DNA of 64,000 nt from Limisphaerales bacterium (GCA_014382585.1 JACNJL010000064.1:1-64000); one strand, 5' to 3'. Positions 43,598-53,449 are shown, counted from the first letter of the stretch. Numbers and translations are program-made. The notes: a model not told the origin generated them from the letters alone.

Positions 43598-46003
43598 ATG
43601 AAGGTTACTTATAATTGGCTCAAAGAATACGTCGATTTTGAATGGTCGGCGGAAGAACTCGCTGAGCGGATCACGATGCTCGGCGTGGAGGTCGAAGGCA
43701 TTGAAGAAACAGGCGGCGCGTTTGATGGAATTGTGGTGGGGCAAGTGGTCGTGCGCGACAAGCATCCCAACGCTGATAAATTGACGCTCTGCAAAGTGAC
43801 CGATGGCAAAAGCGAACTGCAAATAGTTTGCGGTGCCACAAACTTTCAAGCGGGAGACAAAGTGGCATTGGCGCAGGTCGGCACGTCAATGCCGGTTGAA
43901 GCGGGCGAAAAACCCTTCGTGCTCAAAGAGGGGAAAATCCGTGGCGAATTGTCGCAGGGGATGATGTGTTCCGGTCGCGAACTAAAACTTAACGACGACC
44001 ACGAAGGCATTTTGATTTTGCCGGCCACCGCCCAACTGGGCCAGCCCTATGCCGAACACCTCGGCCGTGCGGGGAAGGATGTGGTTTTTGATTTGGAAGT
44101 GACGCCCAACCGCCCCGACCTCAACGGCGTCATCGGCCTCGCACGCGAGATTGCCGCGCTTACCGGCAACCCGCTGAAGCGCCCGGAAATCCCACTCAAC
44201 GTCTCGAATGAAAAAGCCGATAACCTGGTGGCGGTCCAAATCAATGATTCCGATCTTTGCCCGCGATACAACGCGCGTGTGATTCGCGGTGTGAAAATTG
44301 GCCCGAGCCCCGATTGGCTCCGCGCTCGGCTGGAAAGCATCGGCATTCGCCCCATCAGCAATGTGGTGGATGTCACCAATTTCGTGATGATGGAAACCGG
44401 CCAACCGCTGCACGCCTTTGATTTGCATTTGCTTGCTAAGGTCGACGGCAAACCCACCGTCGTCGTGCGCCGCGCCAATGCTGGCGAAAAATTCACCACG
44501 CTCGATGAAGCTGAGCACGAGTTGCGCGCCGACAACCTCCTCATTGCCGATCCCGAAAAAGGCATCGCGCTGGCCGGCGTAATGGGCGGGATGAACACGG
44601 AAATCAACGACACCACGCAGGATGTGCTGTTGGAAACGGCGTATTTCAATCCGCAAAATATCCGCGCCACCTCGAAAGCCACCAAATTGCAAACTGATGC
44701 GAGTTACCGTTTCGAGCGCGGCGCGGACCTCGGCGTCACCGACTGGGCCAGCCAACGCGCCGCTCAGTTAATCGCCGAAACCGCTGGCGGCACTGTGGCC
44801 GAGGGCGCGGTAGATGAATTTCCGATCAAGCCTGAACCGGTTGAAATCAAATTACGCCACGCGCGCACCGACGCGTTGCTGGGCATCACCATTGAGCCTT
44901 CGAAAGCGGTCGGGTATTTGGAAGGGCTCGGTTTGGAAACAGTTTCGAGCGATGACGATGCCGCGATCTTCCGCATACCCACGTGGCGTGTGGATTTGAA
45001 ACGCGAGGTGGATCTCATCGAGGAAGTGTGCCGTGTGCACGGTGTGGATGAGATTCCTGCAACGCTGCCGATGGGGTGTCGTGGCGAAAATGAATTTGAT
45101 GCCACGCAAGATGCGATTGCCGAAACACGCGGCATCCTCGCCGGTCTTGGCCTTAATGAAGCCCAAGGCCAATCGCTCATTAGTGACACCGCTGCACAGC
45201 TGGCCTCCAGTGACATCGTGGAATTGGAGTATCCACTCTCCAGTGATATGAACGTCTTGCGGCCGAGTTTGTTGCCGGGCTTGCTCGATTCGCTTCGCAA
45301 TAACTTGACGCGACAAAACCACGATGTGGCGTTATTCGAAATTGGCCGTGTGTTTGCACCGAATCAACCCGAGCATCGGACGCTTGCGCTGTTGCTCACC
45401 GGCAAGCGCCACGCCGCCTTTTGGCGGGGCGAAGATGACAAGATCGACGCGATGGATTTGAAAGGCGCGGTGGAAGCGCTGCTCGATAATCTTGGCGTGT
45501 TTGGCGTGCAATACGAACGGCGCACAGAAGCTACGGCGTTGTTTCTTGAATCGGCTGAATTGAGAATGGGCAACAATGTCATCGGTCAAATGGGGCAGCT
45601 ACTGCCGCCGCTGGGTAAAAAATACGAAGCACGCGATGCCGTTTTTCTTGCCGAGTTGAATCTCGATATGTTGCTCCAACGCCGTACCACCAATAAATCT
45701 TTCAAATCGCTGCCGCAATTCCCCGCGAGCGAACGCGATGTGGCAATGCTTGTGTCCGATTTTGTGACGCATTCCGACGTGCTCGCCGTTGTGAAAAAAA
45801 CCAAGCCCGCTAATCTTGTTGACACGCAACTCTTCGATGTCTTCCGGGGAAAAAACGTGCCCGATGGTCAAAAGAGCCTCGCCTATTCATTCACCTATCG
45901 CAACGCGGAGAAGACTCTCACCGACAAAGACGTCAACAGCGCCCACGATTCATTGGTGATGGCGTTCAAATCCACGCTCGGCGCCACCATTCGCGACAAC
46001 TAA
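43598..46003 (+). CDS. pheT: Phenylalanyl-tRNA synthetase beta subunit
   Basis: The 801-residue partner of PheS. It has the EMAP/tRNA-binding OB domain (about 40-155: VGQVVVRDKHPNADKLTLCKV), the B3/B4 editing domain, the B5 domain (RHARTDALLGI) and the C-terminal FDX-ACB domain (QFPASERDVAMLVSD, FDVFRG, FTYRNAEKTLTD). ATG 43598 is used (MKVTYNWLKEYVDFEW, the family start); the open frame reaches further into pheS. The pheS-pheT gap of 5 bp suggests translational coupling. Confidence 0.97.
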   Translation: MKVTYNWLKEYVDFEWSAEELAERITMLGVEVEGIEETGGAFDGIVVGQVVVRDKHPNADKLTLCKVTDGKSELQIVCGATNFQAGDKVALAQVGTSMPVEAGEKPFVLKEGKIRGELSQGMMCSGRELKLNDDHEGILILPATAQLGQPYAEHLGRAGKDVVFDLEVTPNRPDLNGVIGLAREIAALTGNPLKRPEIPLNVSNEKADNLVAVQINDSDLCPRYNARVIRGVKIGPSPDWLRARLESIGIRPISNVVDVTNFVMMETGQPLHAFDLHLLAKVDGKPTVVVRRANAGEKFTTLDEAEHELRADNLLIADPEKGIALAGVMGGMNTEINDTTQDVLLETAYFNPQNIRATSKATKLQTDASYRFERGADLGVTDWASQRAAQLIAETAGGTVAEGAVDEFPIKPEPVEIKLRHARTDALLGITIEPSKAVGYLEGLGLETVSSDDDAAIFRIPTWRVDLKREVDLIEEVCRVHGVDEIPATLPMGCRGENEFDATQDAIAETRGILAGLGLNEAQGQSLISDTAAQLASSDIVELEYPLSSDMNVLRPSLLPGLLDSLRNNLTRQNHDVALFEIGRVFAPNQPEHRTLALLLTGKRHAAFWRGEDDKIDAMDLKGAVEALLDNLGVFGVQYERRTEATALFLESAELRMGNNVIGQMGQLLPPLGKKYEARDAVFLAELNLDMLLQRRTTNKSFKSLPQFPASERDVAMLVSDFVTHSDVLAVVKKTKPANLVDTQLFDVFRGKNVPDGQKSLAYSFTYRNAEKTLTDKDVNSAHDSLVMAFKSTLGATIRDN

Positions 46004-46080
46004 TTTGCGTACTGTAAACACCGCGCGGTTTTGTAATCGATACCACTTTTGAAAACGTAGATTCAGCTTAAGTTTGATTC

Positions 46081-46209
46081 ATGGAAGCGTGACAAATCAT
46101 CTTGAGCGTCATGGCCGGCGTGGGCCTCAGTGAGGCATGCGGGTTTAACATTTTCATCCCGCTGCTGGTTATCGCCGGCATTGGCGCGGCGCAGTGCTGG
46201 CTGTGGTGA
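46081..46209 (+). pseudogene. DUF4126-like N-terminal remnant
   Basis: ATG GAA GCG is followed by TGA, then an open run: QIILSV, AGVGLSEACGFNIFIPLL, VIAGIGAAQ, ending in a stop at 46207-46209. The AGxGLxxACGFxxFxPLL pattern is the N-terminal signature of DUF4126 membrane proteins, which are about 190 residues long. Only about 40 codons survive here, with one stop in the middle of the start region. No continuation was found downstream. It is likely a relic rather than an expressed small protein. Confidence 0.5.
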
Positions 46210-46342
46210 TTCCAATTTTGGTTTTTTATTAATGGTATTTTTCGTCAGTTTTTTGATTTGGAAGAGACCGTTCAAATTCTACCGTAACTAGCGTGCTCGC
46301 AAAGATTGCCTGCGCGAACCGCCTTTACCTGCCGCTTCCTGA

Positions 46343-46370
46343 TTGACCCCGCCTCCTCATCGGTTAGCAT
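46343..46370 (+). promoter_or_regulatory. Candidate promoter of the first PQQ-like gene (leaderless)
   Basis: TTGACC (46343-46348), 16 nt, TAGCAT (46365-46370), six bases, ATG 46377. Confidence 0.5.
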
Positions 46371-46376
46371 TGCGCC

Positions 46377-47639
46377 ATGTACCTGATTCGAATGATTGGC
46401 GCGTTGGCACTTTTAGCCTCTACTCTCCGCGCGGATAATTGGCCGGCTTGGCGCGGACCATTGGGCACGGGGGTTTGTGCGGAGAAAAATTTCCCCACGA
46501 AGTGGGCGGTGAAGCAAAACACCAAGTGGCGCGTGCCGTTGCCGGAGCGCGGGAATTCGTCGCCGGTGGTGTGGGGTCATCAGGTTTTTATTACGCAAGC
46601 CATCGAGGCGCAGGGGCTGCGGCAATTGATTTGTTTTGATCGCCGCACGGGCCGGCAGCTTTGGAAATCAGAGGTGGAATACAAAGTGAAGGAGCCGACG
46701 CATCGGACGAATCCCTTCTGTTCCGCTTCGCCGGTGACCGATGGCAAGCACGTGATCGTGTCGCACGCTTCGGCGGGATTATTCTGCTACGATATGAAGG
46801 GGAAACAATTGTGGAGCCGCGACCTCGGCGAGCAGCATCACGTGTGGGGTAATGCGGCTTCGCCGGTGATTCATGGCGATTTGTGCATCCTTAACTTTGG
46901 CCCCGGCGAGCGGACGTTTTTGGTTGCGGTGAGTTTGAAAGACGGCTCGACCGTTTGGCAGCACGATGAACCCGGAGGCAGTTCGGGCATTCCAATTGAA
47001 GGCGGCGCGCGCGGCAAATGGGTGGGCTCGTGGACGACTCCAATTTTAATGAACGCCAAAAGCGGGCCGCAGTTGGTTATGAGTTATCCCAATCGCGTGG
47101 CGGCGTTTGATCCGCTAAAGGGGCGCGAGCTGTGGACTTGCGCGGGGCTTAATCCATTGATTTATACTTCACCGATTTATGGGAACGGCATCGTGGTGGC
47201 GATGGGCGGGTTTCGCGGTACGGCGATGGGCGTGCGTGCCGGTGGCATGGGCGACGTGACAAAAACCCACCAACTCTGGACGCGTCCACGCGAAAAGCAA
47301 CGCATCGGTTCCGGGGTATTGGTGAACGGCCACATTTATATTTTGAACGAAGACGGCGTGGCCCAGTGCATCGAGGCGCGCAAGGGCAAAGAGGTGTGGG
47401 CCGAGCGCCTGCGCGGCCCTGGCGGGAACGGAAAATCATGGTCATCGATGGTGGCGGCGGGCGATAAGCTTTACGCCATCAATCAATCAGGTGATGCGTT
47501 CATTCTGCGCGCCGCACCGCGATATCAGTTGTTGGCGGTGAATTCGTTAGGCGAAATGACGCAGTCGTCGATGGCGTTTTCCAATGGCGAAATATTCATT
47601 CGCACTTACAAAAGCCTTTGGTGCATTAGCGGCGAGTAA
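46377..47639 (+). CDS. Secreted PQQ-like beta-propeller protein (paralog 1)
   Basis: A 420-residue protein with a signal peptide (MYLIRMIGALALLASTLRA) directly followed by DNWPAWRGPLGTG, the WPxWRGP start typical of PVC PQQ-like propellers. The propeller repeats include RRTGRQLWKSEV, DMKGKQLWSRDL, LKDGSTVWQHDE, PLKGRELWTCAG and EARKGKEVWAERL (the G-x-x-x-W PQQ-repeat pattern). No dehydrogenase catalytic residue or Cys-Cys pair is evident, so it probably binds partners rather than PQQ, like BamB; function unknown. It lies 35 bp before a paralog (47675), and a third (55155) is 8 kb away. Confidence 0.88.
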   Translation: MYLIRMIGALALLASTLRADNWPAWRGPLGTGVCAEKNFPTKWAVKQNTKWRVPLPERGNSSPVVWGHQVFITQAIEAQGLRQLICFDRRTGRQLWKSEVEYKVKEPTHRTNPFCSASPVTDGKHVIVSHASAGLFCYDMKGKQLWSRDLGEQHHVWGNAASPVIHGDLCILNFGPGERTFLVAVSLKDGSTVWQHDEPGGSSGIPIEGGARGKWVGSWTTPILMNAKSGPQLVMSYPNRVAAFDPLKGRELWTCAGLNPLIYTSPIYGNGIVVAMGGFRGTAMGVRAGGMGDVTKTHQLWTRPREKQRIGSGVLVNGHIYILNEDGVAQCIEARKGKEVWAERLRGPGGNGKSWSSMVAAGDKLYAINQSGDAFILRAAPRYQLLAVNSLGEMTQSSMAFSNGEIFIRTYKSLWCISGE

Positions 47640-47674
47640 TTCCGAATCGATTTGATTAATATCCGAAATTAATA

Positions 47675-49012
47675 ATGGGCATTCTGAAATCACTTTTGGT
47701 TGTCACGATAGTTGGCAATGCCGGCGCGGCGGACAATTGGCCACAGTTTCGCGGGCCTGATGCGATGGGTGTGGCCGAGCACGCGGATTTGCCGGATCGT
47801 TGGAGCGCTACGGAAAATGTCGTTTGGAAACAGGACGTTCCCGGCCGCGGATGGTCCTCGCCGGTGGTGTGGGGCAAGCGGGTATTTCTCACCACGGTGG
47901 TTACCGAGGGCAAGGCTTGGGAGGCACGCAAGGGTTTATATTTCGGTGGCGAACGGTTTAAGCCGCCGACGGGCAAACATCATTGGAAAGTGATTTGCCT
48001 GAGCCTTGAGACCGGCAAAGTGGATTGGGAGCAAACCGTGCACTCGGGCACCCCGCAGAGCAGCATCCACATCAAAAACAGCTACGCCTCCGAGACGCCA
48101 ATCACTGATGGCGAGCGCGTGTACGCCTACTTTGGAAATCAGGGTCTCTATTGTTATACGGTGGGTGGAGAATTTTTGTGGAAACAAGAATGGCCCGCGG
48201 TCAAGACGCGTTTCGGCTGGGGGCTCGCCGCCTCGCCGGTGTTGCATCAGGGGCGTTTGTACATTGTGAACGACAACGAGCAGCAATCTTTTCTCGTGGC
48301 ATTGGATGCAAAAACCGGCCGGGAAATTTGGAAAGTAAAACGCGAGGGAGAGAAGAGCAACTGGTCCACGCCGTTTATTTGGAAAAATGAATTGCGCACG
48401 GAAATTATCACGCCGGGTTCGCACAAAAATCGGGCGTACAATCTGGACGGCAAGTTGCTGTATCAGTTCAGCGGGAATTCCTCCATCACCATCGCCACGC
48501 CGTATGCGAAGTTTGGTTTGTTGTACGTAACTTCAGGCTACGTGGGCGATCGCCGGAAGCCGGTGTTCGCTATCCGCCCCGGGGCAAGAGGCGACATTTC
48601 ACTCAAATCCGATGAGGACAGCAACCAGTACGTCGCCTGGTGCCAGCGCCGCGGCGGGCCGTACAATCCTTCCACAATTGTGTACGGCGATCTTATGTAC
48701 GTTCTGTTAGATCGTGGGCTTGTTGCCTGTTACGAGGCCAGCACCGGCAAGCATGTTTTCGGGCCCGAACGGGTAGTGCCCCGGAGCGGGGCCTTCACCA
48801 GCTCGCCTTGGGCATATAGCGGCAAAATCTTTTTCCTCGATGAAAGCGGCGCAACCTATGTGTTGAAAGCCGGTCGCGAATTCAAACTGCTCCGCGCCAA
48901 TAGGTTGAATCCCAAAGAGGATATGTGCATGGCCACTCCGGCACTTGTGGGGGGCAAGCTACTGATTCGCACGGATGCGCGGGTTTATTGCTTCAGCAAT
49001 TCCAAAAAGTAG
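47675..49012 (+). CDS. Secreted PQQ-like beta-propeller protein (paralog 2)
   Basis: A 445-residue protein beginning with MGILKSLLVVTIVGNAGAADNWPQFRGPDAMG: a signal peptide, then the WPQFRGP start. Repeats include SLETGKVDWEQTV, TVGGEFLWKQEW, DAKTGREIWKVKR and EASTGKHVFGPERV. It has the same build as paralog 1 and probably arose by duplication, although the two are divergent. It ends with RVYCFSNSKK. A short gap of 35 bp separates it from paralog 1, so they may form one transcript. Confidence 0.87.
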   Translation: MGILKSLLVVTIVGNAGAADNWPQFRGPDAMGVAEHADLPDRWSATENVVWKQDVPGRGWSSPVVWGKRVFLTTVVTEGKAWEARKGLYFGGERFKPPTGKHHWKVICLSLETGKVDWEQTVHSGTPQSSIHIKNSYASETPITDGERVYAYFGNQGLYCYTVGGEFLWKQEWPAVKTRFGWGLAASPVLHQGRLYIVNDNEQQSFLVALDAKTGREIWKVKREGEKSNWSTPFIWKNELRTEIITPGSHKNRAYNLDGKLLYQFSGNSSITIATPYAKFGLLYVTSGYVGDRRKPVFAIRPGARGDISLKSDEDSNQYVAWCQRRGGPYNPSTIVYGDLMYVLLDRGLVACYEASTGKHVFGPERVVPRSGAFTSSPWAYSGKIFFLDESGATYVLKAGREFKLLRANRLNPKEDMCMATPALVGGKLLIRTDARVYCFSNSKK

Positions 49013-49217
49013 GCGCGTTTATTCCTCGAGCACATACAGGCCGGTCCATTCATCATTTTTTTAACGGGTTAGTGGGGGCGTTACCGGCCGCTGGAGAGTT
49101 CAGGTTCATAATCTGATGCTGACCCGTGAAACACTCGCGGCGTGGGTTTTTATCGTTTGATTGAATAAACACTAGGAAACGCATCTCTCAACTGGCAGCA
49201 TTGCAAAGAATTCATTG
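49013..49217. other. 205-bp gap before the esterase gene
   Basis: Contains a T-run (about 49050-49057) and a TTGAAT at 49161. I found no convincing promoter spacing or gene. A short minus-strand coding-like fragment here is listed under rejected items. Confidence 0.4.
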
Positions 49218-51272
49218 ATGAAAAAATTTTTCCTCTCACCAAGAATCGGAGCGATTGTGCTTTGTGTTTTTCAATTCACAATTCTTCAATCTGTCTGGGC
49301 CGCGTTGCTCAATACCCCCGGCGACAAAATATTCGCGGCGTACTTCAAGCACCAAACGGATCAAATTGCTTCACGATCACTTTCGAAAATCAAAACAATC
49401 GAAGATTGGAACGCACAGAAAAAAACGTATCGCCAACAGATGCATGAAATGCTGGGGTTAGATCCGATGCCTCCGCGGACGCCACTGAAAGCCACGGTCA
49501 CCGGTAAACTGCACCATAAGGAATTTGAAATTTGGAAGGTGCACTTTCAATCCAAGCCAGGTCTTTACGTCACCGCCAATCTGTATGTGCCCAACGGCAT
49601 CAAGGATCCTGCACCGACGATTCTTTATGTGTGCGGTCATGGGCGTGTGAAAAAGAATGGGGTGAGCTACGGCAACAAGGTGCATTATCAGCACCATGGC
49701 GTTTGGTTCGCGCGCAATGGGTTTGTGTGTTTGGTGATCGACACGCTGCAGCTTGGGGAGATTGAGGGCATCCATCACGGCACTTACAATCACGATATGT
49801 GGTGGTGGAATTCGCGCGGCTATTCCTCCGCCGCCGTGGAGGCGTGGAATTGCATTCGCGCGCTGGATTATTTGGAAACGCTAAACTTTGTAGACAAAAA
49901 CCGTTTCGGCGTCACCGGTCGCAGCGGCGGCGGTGCGTATAGTTGGTGGGTTTCTGTGCTCGACGAACGCATCAAAGCTTCCGCGCCGGTAGCCGGCATT
50001 GCGGATTTGAAAAATCACGTGTACGCAGGGTTTCCCAACAGCGGCCGCCTAGCCCACGGCGTGGTGGAGGGGCATTGTGACTGCATGTTTCATGTGAACA
50101 CATTTCGCTGGGATTTCCCTCAAGTGGCTGCGCTTGTCGCCCCGCGTCCGTTGTTGATCCTCAACACCGATGATGACCGCATTTTTCCGCTCGATGGCGT
50201 GACGCGGGTGTTTAATGGCGCCCGCAAAATTTACGACCTCCACGGTGCGCGAGACAAGCTCGGGCTGGTCATCATCCCCGGCGGACACAGCGACACGCAA
50301 CCATTGCGCGTGCCGGCGTTTAACTGGTTCAACAAACATTTGAAAGGCAAAGAATCGCCGATTACTATTACTGCGGAGAAGCTTTTTGAGCCGGAGCAAT
50401 TGCGGGTTTTCAAAAAACTACCTGCCGATGAAATCAACACAAAGATTCAAGACAGCTTCATCGGCGTGGCCAGTGGAAAGGAGCGGCTTAAGCCGGATAA
50501 AGCTTTGGCTCAATTACGCGCCAAGACATTTCGCGGTTGGCCTTCTGAATCCGGAAATTTGAATCTCAAAAAAGCCTTTGACTTGAATCACAAGGGAGTG
50601 CGTTTTGCGGCTTACGATTTTGACAGTCAGGACAAGATTCGACTGCGCATGTATGTGGCCCATCACGCGGGATTAAAAAATCTGTCTACCGTCCACGTCG
50701 AGGTTTTGGGTGAGGAGAACTGGCGTAATTATTTGAAGCTGGGGCGCCCCGCCTTTGCTGGAGTTTGGGCTGAGGAATTAAAACTGGCTGGGATCAAGGC
50801 GGATGCACCCGTCACTGCCAAGATGGGGCAGGCGCTGGAACAGCAGCTCAACCACATCCGCAAACAATCCGAAGTGGTTTACATTACGTTTATGCCGCGT
50901 GGCGTTGGCTTGACCACGTTGAGCGCCGACGAGCGCCACATCACTCAAACGCGTCGCCGCTTTATGCTGCTCGGGCAAACGCTGGCGGGTATGCAGGTTT
51001 GGGATGTTCGACGGTGTCTCCAAGCGGTTCAGGCGCTGCCGGGTTTTGAGCGTTCGCGAACCGAACTATGGGGCAAAGGAAACATGGCCAGTGTGGTGAC
51101 GCTCGCCTCATTGTACGAACCGTTCATCGGCCGGCTCAATCTCAGCGAATATCCGAAAGATGATAAAGTGCAGCCCGATTACTTGAATATTTCACGCATC
51201 GCCACGCCCAAGCAAATTCTGGGGCTCGCCGCGCTGCGGTCTTCGGTGCATTTGCTGGATAAGAAAAAGTGA
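49218..51272 (+). CDS. Secreted alpha/beta hydrolase (acetyl-xylan-esterase-like) with extra C-terminal domain
   Basis: A 684-residue protein with a signal peptide (MKKFFLSPRIGAIVLCVFQFTILQSVWA). The alpha/beta-hydrolase core (about 80-380) has the nucleophile serine in TGRSGGGAY (near 235), the acid in NTDDDRIFP (near 316) and the histidine in GGHSDTQ (near 355). It resembles AXE1/family-7 carbohydrate esterases. The core is preceded by an N-terminal helical part and followed by about 290 residues of a second domain (about 395-684) of unclear kind, containing VYITFMPRGVGLTT. That domain looks like a partial second hydrolase fold. ATG 49218 is used; TTG 49215 is in frame. It is divergent in layout from nothing close upstream and convergent with 51273. 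Confidence 0.8.
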   Translation: MKKFFLSPRIGAIVLCVFQFTILQSVWAALLNTPGDKIFAAYFKHQTDQIASRSLSKIKTIEDWNAQKKTYRQQMHEMLGLDPMPPRTPLKATVTGKLHHKEFEIWKVHFQSKPGLYVTANLYVPNGIKDPAPTILYVCGHGRVKKNGVSYGNKVHYQHHGVWFARNGFVCLVIDTLQLGEIEGIHHGTYNHDMWWWNSRGYSSAAVEAWNCIRALDYLETLNFVDKNRFGVTGRSGGGAYSWWVSVLDERIKASAPVAGIADLKNHVYAGFPNSGRLAHGVVEGHCDCMFHVNTFRWDFPQVAALVAPRPLLILNTDDDRIFPLDGVTRVFNGARKIYDLHGARDKLGLVIIPGGHSDTQPLRVPAFNWFNKHLKGKESPITITAEKLFEPEQLRVFKKLPADEINTKIQDSFIGVASGKERLKPDKALAQLRAKTFRGWPSESGNLNLKKAFDLNHKGVRFAAYDFDSQDKIRLRMYVAHHAGLKNLSTVHVEVLGEENWRNYLKLGRPAFAGVWAEELKLAGIKADAPVTAKMGQALEQQLNHIRKQSEVVYITFMPRGVGLTTLSADERHITQTRRRFMLLGQTLAGMQVWDVRRCLQAVQALPGFERSRTELWGKGNMASVVTLASLYEPFIGRLNLSEYPKDDKVQPDYLNISRIATPKQILGLAALRSSVHLLDKKK

Positions 51273-52691
51273 TCAGCGGATCGCTCCGCGTGCGGCTTTT
51301 CCCGGAAAAACATTTTTCTGGAACGCCCCGTTTTTCACCACCGGCACTCCGTGGATGAGGGTGTATTTGATCCCGCTGGAATGTTTCGCAGCGTCAGTGA
51401 AGGTGGCGTTGTCGATGATTTTTGAGGCATCGAAAATAATGATGTCTGCGTCGGCCCCAATTTGCAGTCGCCCTTTTTTCTTAAACGCAGGCGCGCATCG
51501 TTCCAACCGTTGCGCGGGCCACAGCGAACATTTTTTTAGCGCGAGCATGAGTGGTAAATCGTTATTTTCGCGGACGTATTTGCCAAGAATGCGTGAAAAG
51601 CAGCCGGCATTTCGCGGATGCCCCATAAATCCGTCGCTGGCAATCAACGTGTTCGGGCTCGCCACCACTTTTCGCACGAGGCTTTCCGGGTTGGCATGCA
51701 CGATGACTTTGCCGCCTTGTTTGCGATATTTTTCAAATGATTCTTTGGTGAGCCGTTCACCGGTCGCGACCCATTGTAAATTGTTGTAGGTGATTTTTGT
51801 GCGGTCACGCCAGCCCGGGTCGAAGATGGCTGACTTGATATCGGTCATGCCCGCCGTGTAGGGGTAAACTTCACACGACACATCGAGCCCGCGTTTCTGT
51901 GCGGCGGCAATCATTTCAATGAGTGCAGGGGTGGTGAGATTGCCGGTGCTTTGAATGTGCACAATGTGACCGGGTGCACCGCTAATGGCAGAGAGTGCGA
52001 TGACCTCGTGCACGGCGGTGTAAATATTTAATCCGGTCGCCAATCCTTTGCTGCGCATATGGACGTGGCAAGAGGCGTTGAATTTTGCTGCGACGCGAAA
52101 GATTTCGAGTGCCTCCCATTGGGTGGCCTCGGGCGTGTATTGCAGGCCGAACCCGACCGCCAATGCGCCTCGTCGGAGGCCGTGCTCGATTTTCTTTTTG
52201 ATGGTGGCCAGTTGTTCCGGGGTGGCACGCTGTTTTGCCCCGCGTGAATTGGCCGGCGGCAGAAACGCCGGTTGGTCACCCATCACGCTGATGCGCGTGG
52301 GGATGTGGCCGATGCTGACGCCAAAGTTGATGGGGGTTTTGCCTTTGCGTCGCTGGTACCAAAGGTCGACATCTGCCGTGCCGACTTCCAGCTCGAGTGC
52401 GGTTGTCACCCCGTCCATGGCTTTGTACGGATAATCTTCCGCGGTTTGGCCGTGTTGGTGGAGGTCGATAAATCCGGGTGCGACCACGAGGCCTTTGGCG
52501 TTGATGACGGTCTTGCCCTTGAGCGGGGTTTTGGAAATAGATTTTATGGTGCCGGCGGTGATGCCGATGTGACGGATGGCGTCAAGTTCAGTGGCGGGGT
52601 CTAACACGCGGCCGTTGGCGATGACGGTATCGAAGGGTTGCGCGGCGGTCGTGGTCAAGATCGCGAGGAACAGTGGGAGCCAAGTTTTCAT
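51273..52691 (-). CDS. D-aminoacylase-like secreted amidohydrolase
   Basis: A 472-residue metal-dependent hydrolase with a signal peptide (MKTWLPLFLAILTTTAA). It has the H-x-H metal pair in DLHQHG (near 77-79), CHVHM and IVHIQSTG histidines, and the SDGFMGHPRNAG block with the catalytic aspartate. The GVTT segment continues ALELEVG instead of the VVxGNCG of true N-acyl-D-amino-acid deacylases, so the Cys metal ligand (Cys96 in Alcaligenes D-aminoacylase) is missing. The substrate is therefore uncertain. It is the last gene of a three-gene minus-strand unit, overlapping the aldolase gene by 4 nt (ATGA). Confidence 0.82.
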   Translation of the reverse strand: MKTWLPLFLAILTTTAAQPFDTVIANGRVLDPATELDAIRHIGITAGTIKSISKTPLKGKTVINAKGLVVAPGFIDLHQHGQTAEDYPYKAMDGVTTALELEVGTADVDLWYQRRKGKTPINFGVSIGHIPTRISVMGDQPAFLPPANSRGAKQRATPEQLATIKKKIEHGLRRGALAVGFGLQYTPEATQWEALEIFRVAAKFNASCHVHMRSKGLATGLNIYTAVHEVIALSAISGAPGHIVHIQSTGNLTTPALIEMIAAAQKRGLDVSCEVYPYTAGMTDIKSAIFDPGWRDRTKITYNNLQWVATGERLTKESFEKYRKQGGKVIVHANPESLVRKVVASPNTLIASDGFMGHPRNAGCFSRILGKYVRENNDLPLMLALKKCSLWPAQRLERCAPAFKKKGRLQIGADADIIIFDASKIIDNATFTDAAKHSSGIKYTLIHGVPVVKNGAFQKNVFPGKAARGAIR

Positions 52692-53449
52692 TGTTTCGCT
52701 TCATCCAAAAAGTTTGTCACGGCGGTGGTCATGATTGCTTCGAAGGGGACGGTGATAAAACGCGCCCCTTTGTCGCGCCATTGGCGGGCGCCTTCGCTGT
52801 TGTAAATCATGAGTCCGAGGATTTTGCCTGCGGCGAGGGTAGTTTCGGCGATTTTGTCCATCGCGGCCTGAACGTCGGGGTGGGGGATGTTGCCGGGGTG
52901 GCCGAGTGAATTGGCAAGGTCGTTGGGGCCGATGAAGATGACGTCCACATCGTCGGCCTTTACGATTTCATCCAGATTATCGAGCCCCTCGGTGGTCTCG
53001 ATTTGGGCGATAACCAAGGTTTCGGCGTTGGCTTTTTTAACATAATCGCCGAGCGGGCCGGTGCGGCCGAAGTCGGCAGCACGGATGCCGGCGAGGCCGC
53101 GTTGGCCGCGCGGCTGGTACTTGATGGACTGCACGGCGCGCTCGGCGTCGGCGGCGGTGTTTACGAAAGGGATCAGTGCGCCCTGCACGCCGGTGTCCAT
53201 GAAGCGCAAAATGATGGACTGCTCGTTGGTTGTGGCGCGGGCGATGGGCGTCACGCCGTGCAGTTCGCAGGCGCGGCATTGGTCCTCAACGTCGCGCGGC
53301 TGCAGCGTGCCGTGTTCGCCGTCGAGTACGAGAAAATCCCAGCCGAGGTAGCCCTGCAGTTCGATGAGGCTGTTGTCTGGCGTGCGGAAGAACGCGCCAT
53401 AAACCGTTTCGCCATTGTTGAGTTTTTGTTTGGTGGTGTTGGTTTGCAT
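52688..53449 (-). CDS. HpcH/HpaI-family aldolase
   Basis: Class II pyruvate aldolase, about the usual length (253 residues). Motifs: FLVLDGEHGTLQPRDV (near 38-53), the divalent-metal glutamate and aspartate in IAQIETTEGLDNLDEI and VDVIFIGPNDLANSLGHPG. It probably cleaves a 2-oxo-4-hydroxy acid to pyruvate and an aldehyde, or a related sugar-acid derivative; the precise substrate is not visible. It sits between GntP (start-stop adjacent, no gap) and the amidohydrolase (4-nt overlap). This is a compact cassette: permease, aldolase and hydrolase. Confidence 0.9.
   Translation of the reverse strand: MQTNTTKQKLNNGETVYGAFFRTPDNSLIELQGYLGWDFLVLDGEHGTLQPRDVEDQCRACELHGVTPIARATTNEQSIILRFMDTGVQGALIPFVNTAADAERAVQSIKYQPRGQRGLAGIRAADFGRTGPLGDYVKKANAETLVIAQIETTEGLDNLDEIVKADDVDVIFIGPNDLANSLGHPGNIPHPDVQAAMDKIAETTLAAGKILGLMIYNSEGARQWRDKGARFITVPFEAIMTTAVTNFLDEAKQ

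Larger units (their letters stand above)
46004..46376. other. 373-bp gap between pheT and the PQQ-like gene
   Basis: Holds a decayed DUF4126-like start (46081-46209) and the candidate promoter 46343-46370. The rest (about 46210-46340) is AT-rich with T-runs; I see no gene or clear hairpin there. Confidence 0.5.

Noticed and set aside
46262-46290. Possible tRNA T-arm (GTTCAAATTC) in the pheT-PQQ gap
   Set aside because: No acceptor, D-arm or anticodon arm can be paired around it.
49019-49060. Minus-strand fragment NDEWTGLYVLEE followed by a stop
   Set aside because: It looks like the C-terminus of some gene, but it has an in-frame stop just upstream and is too short to assign.
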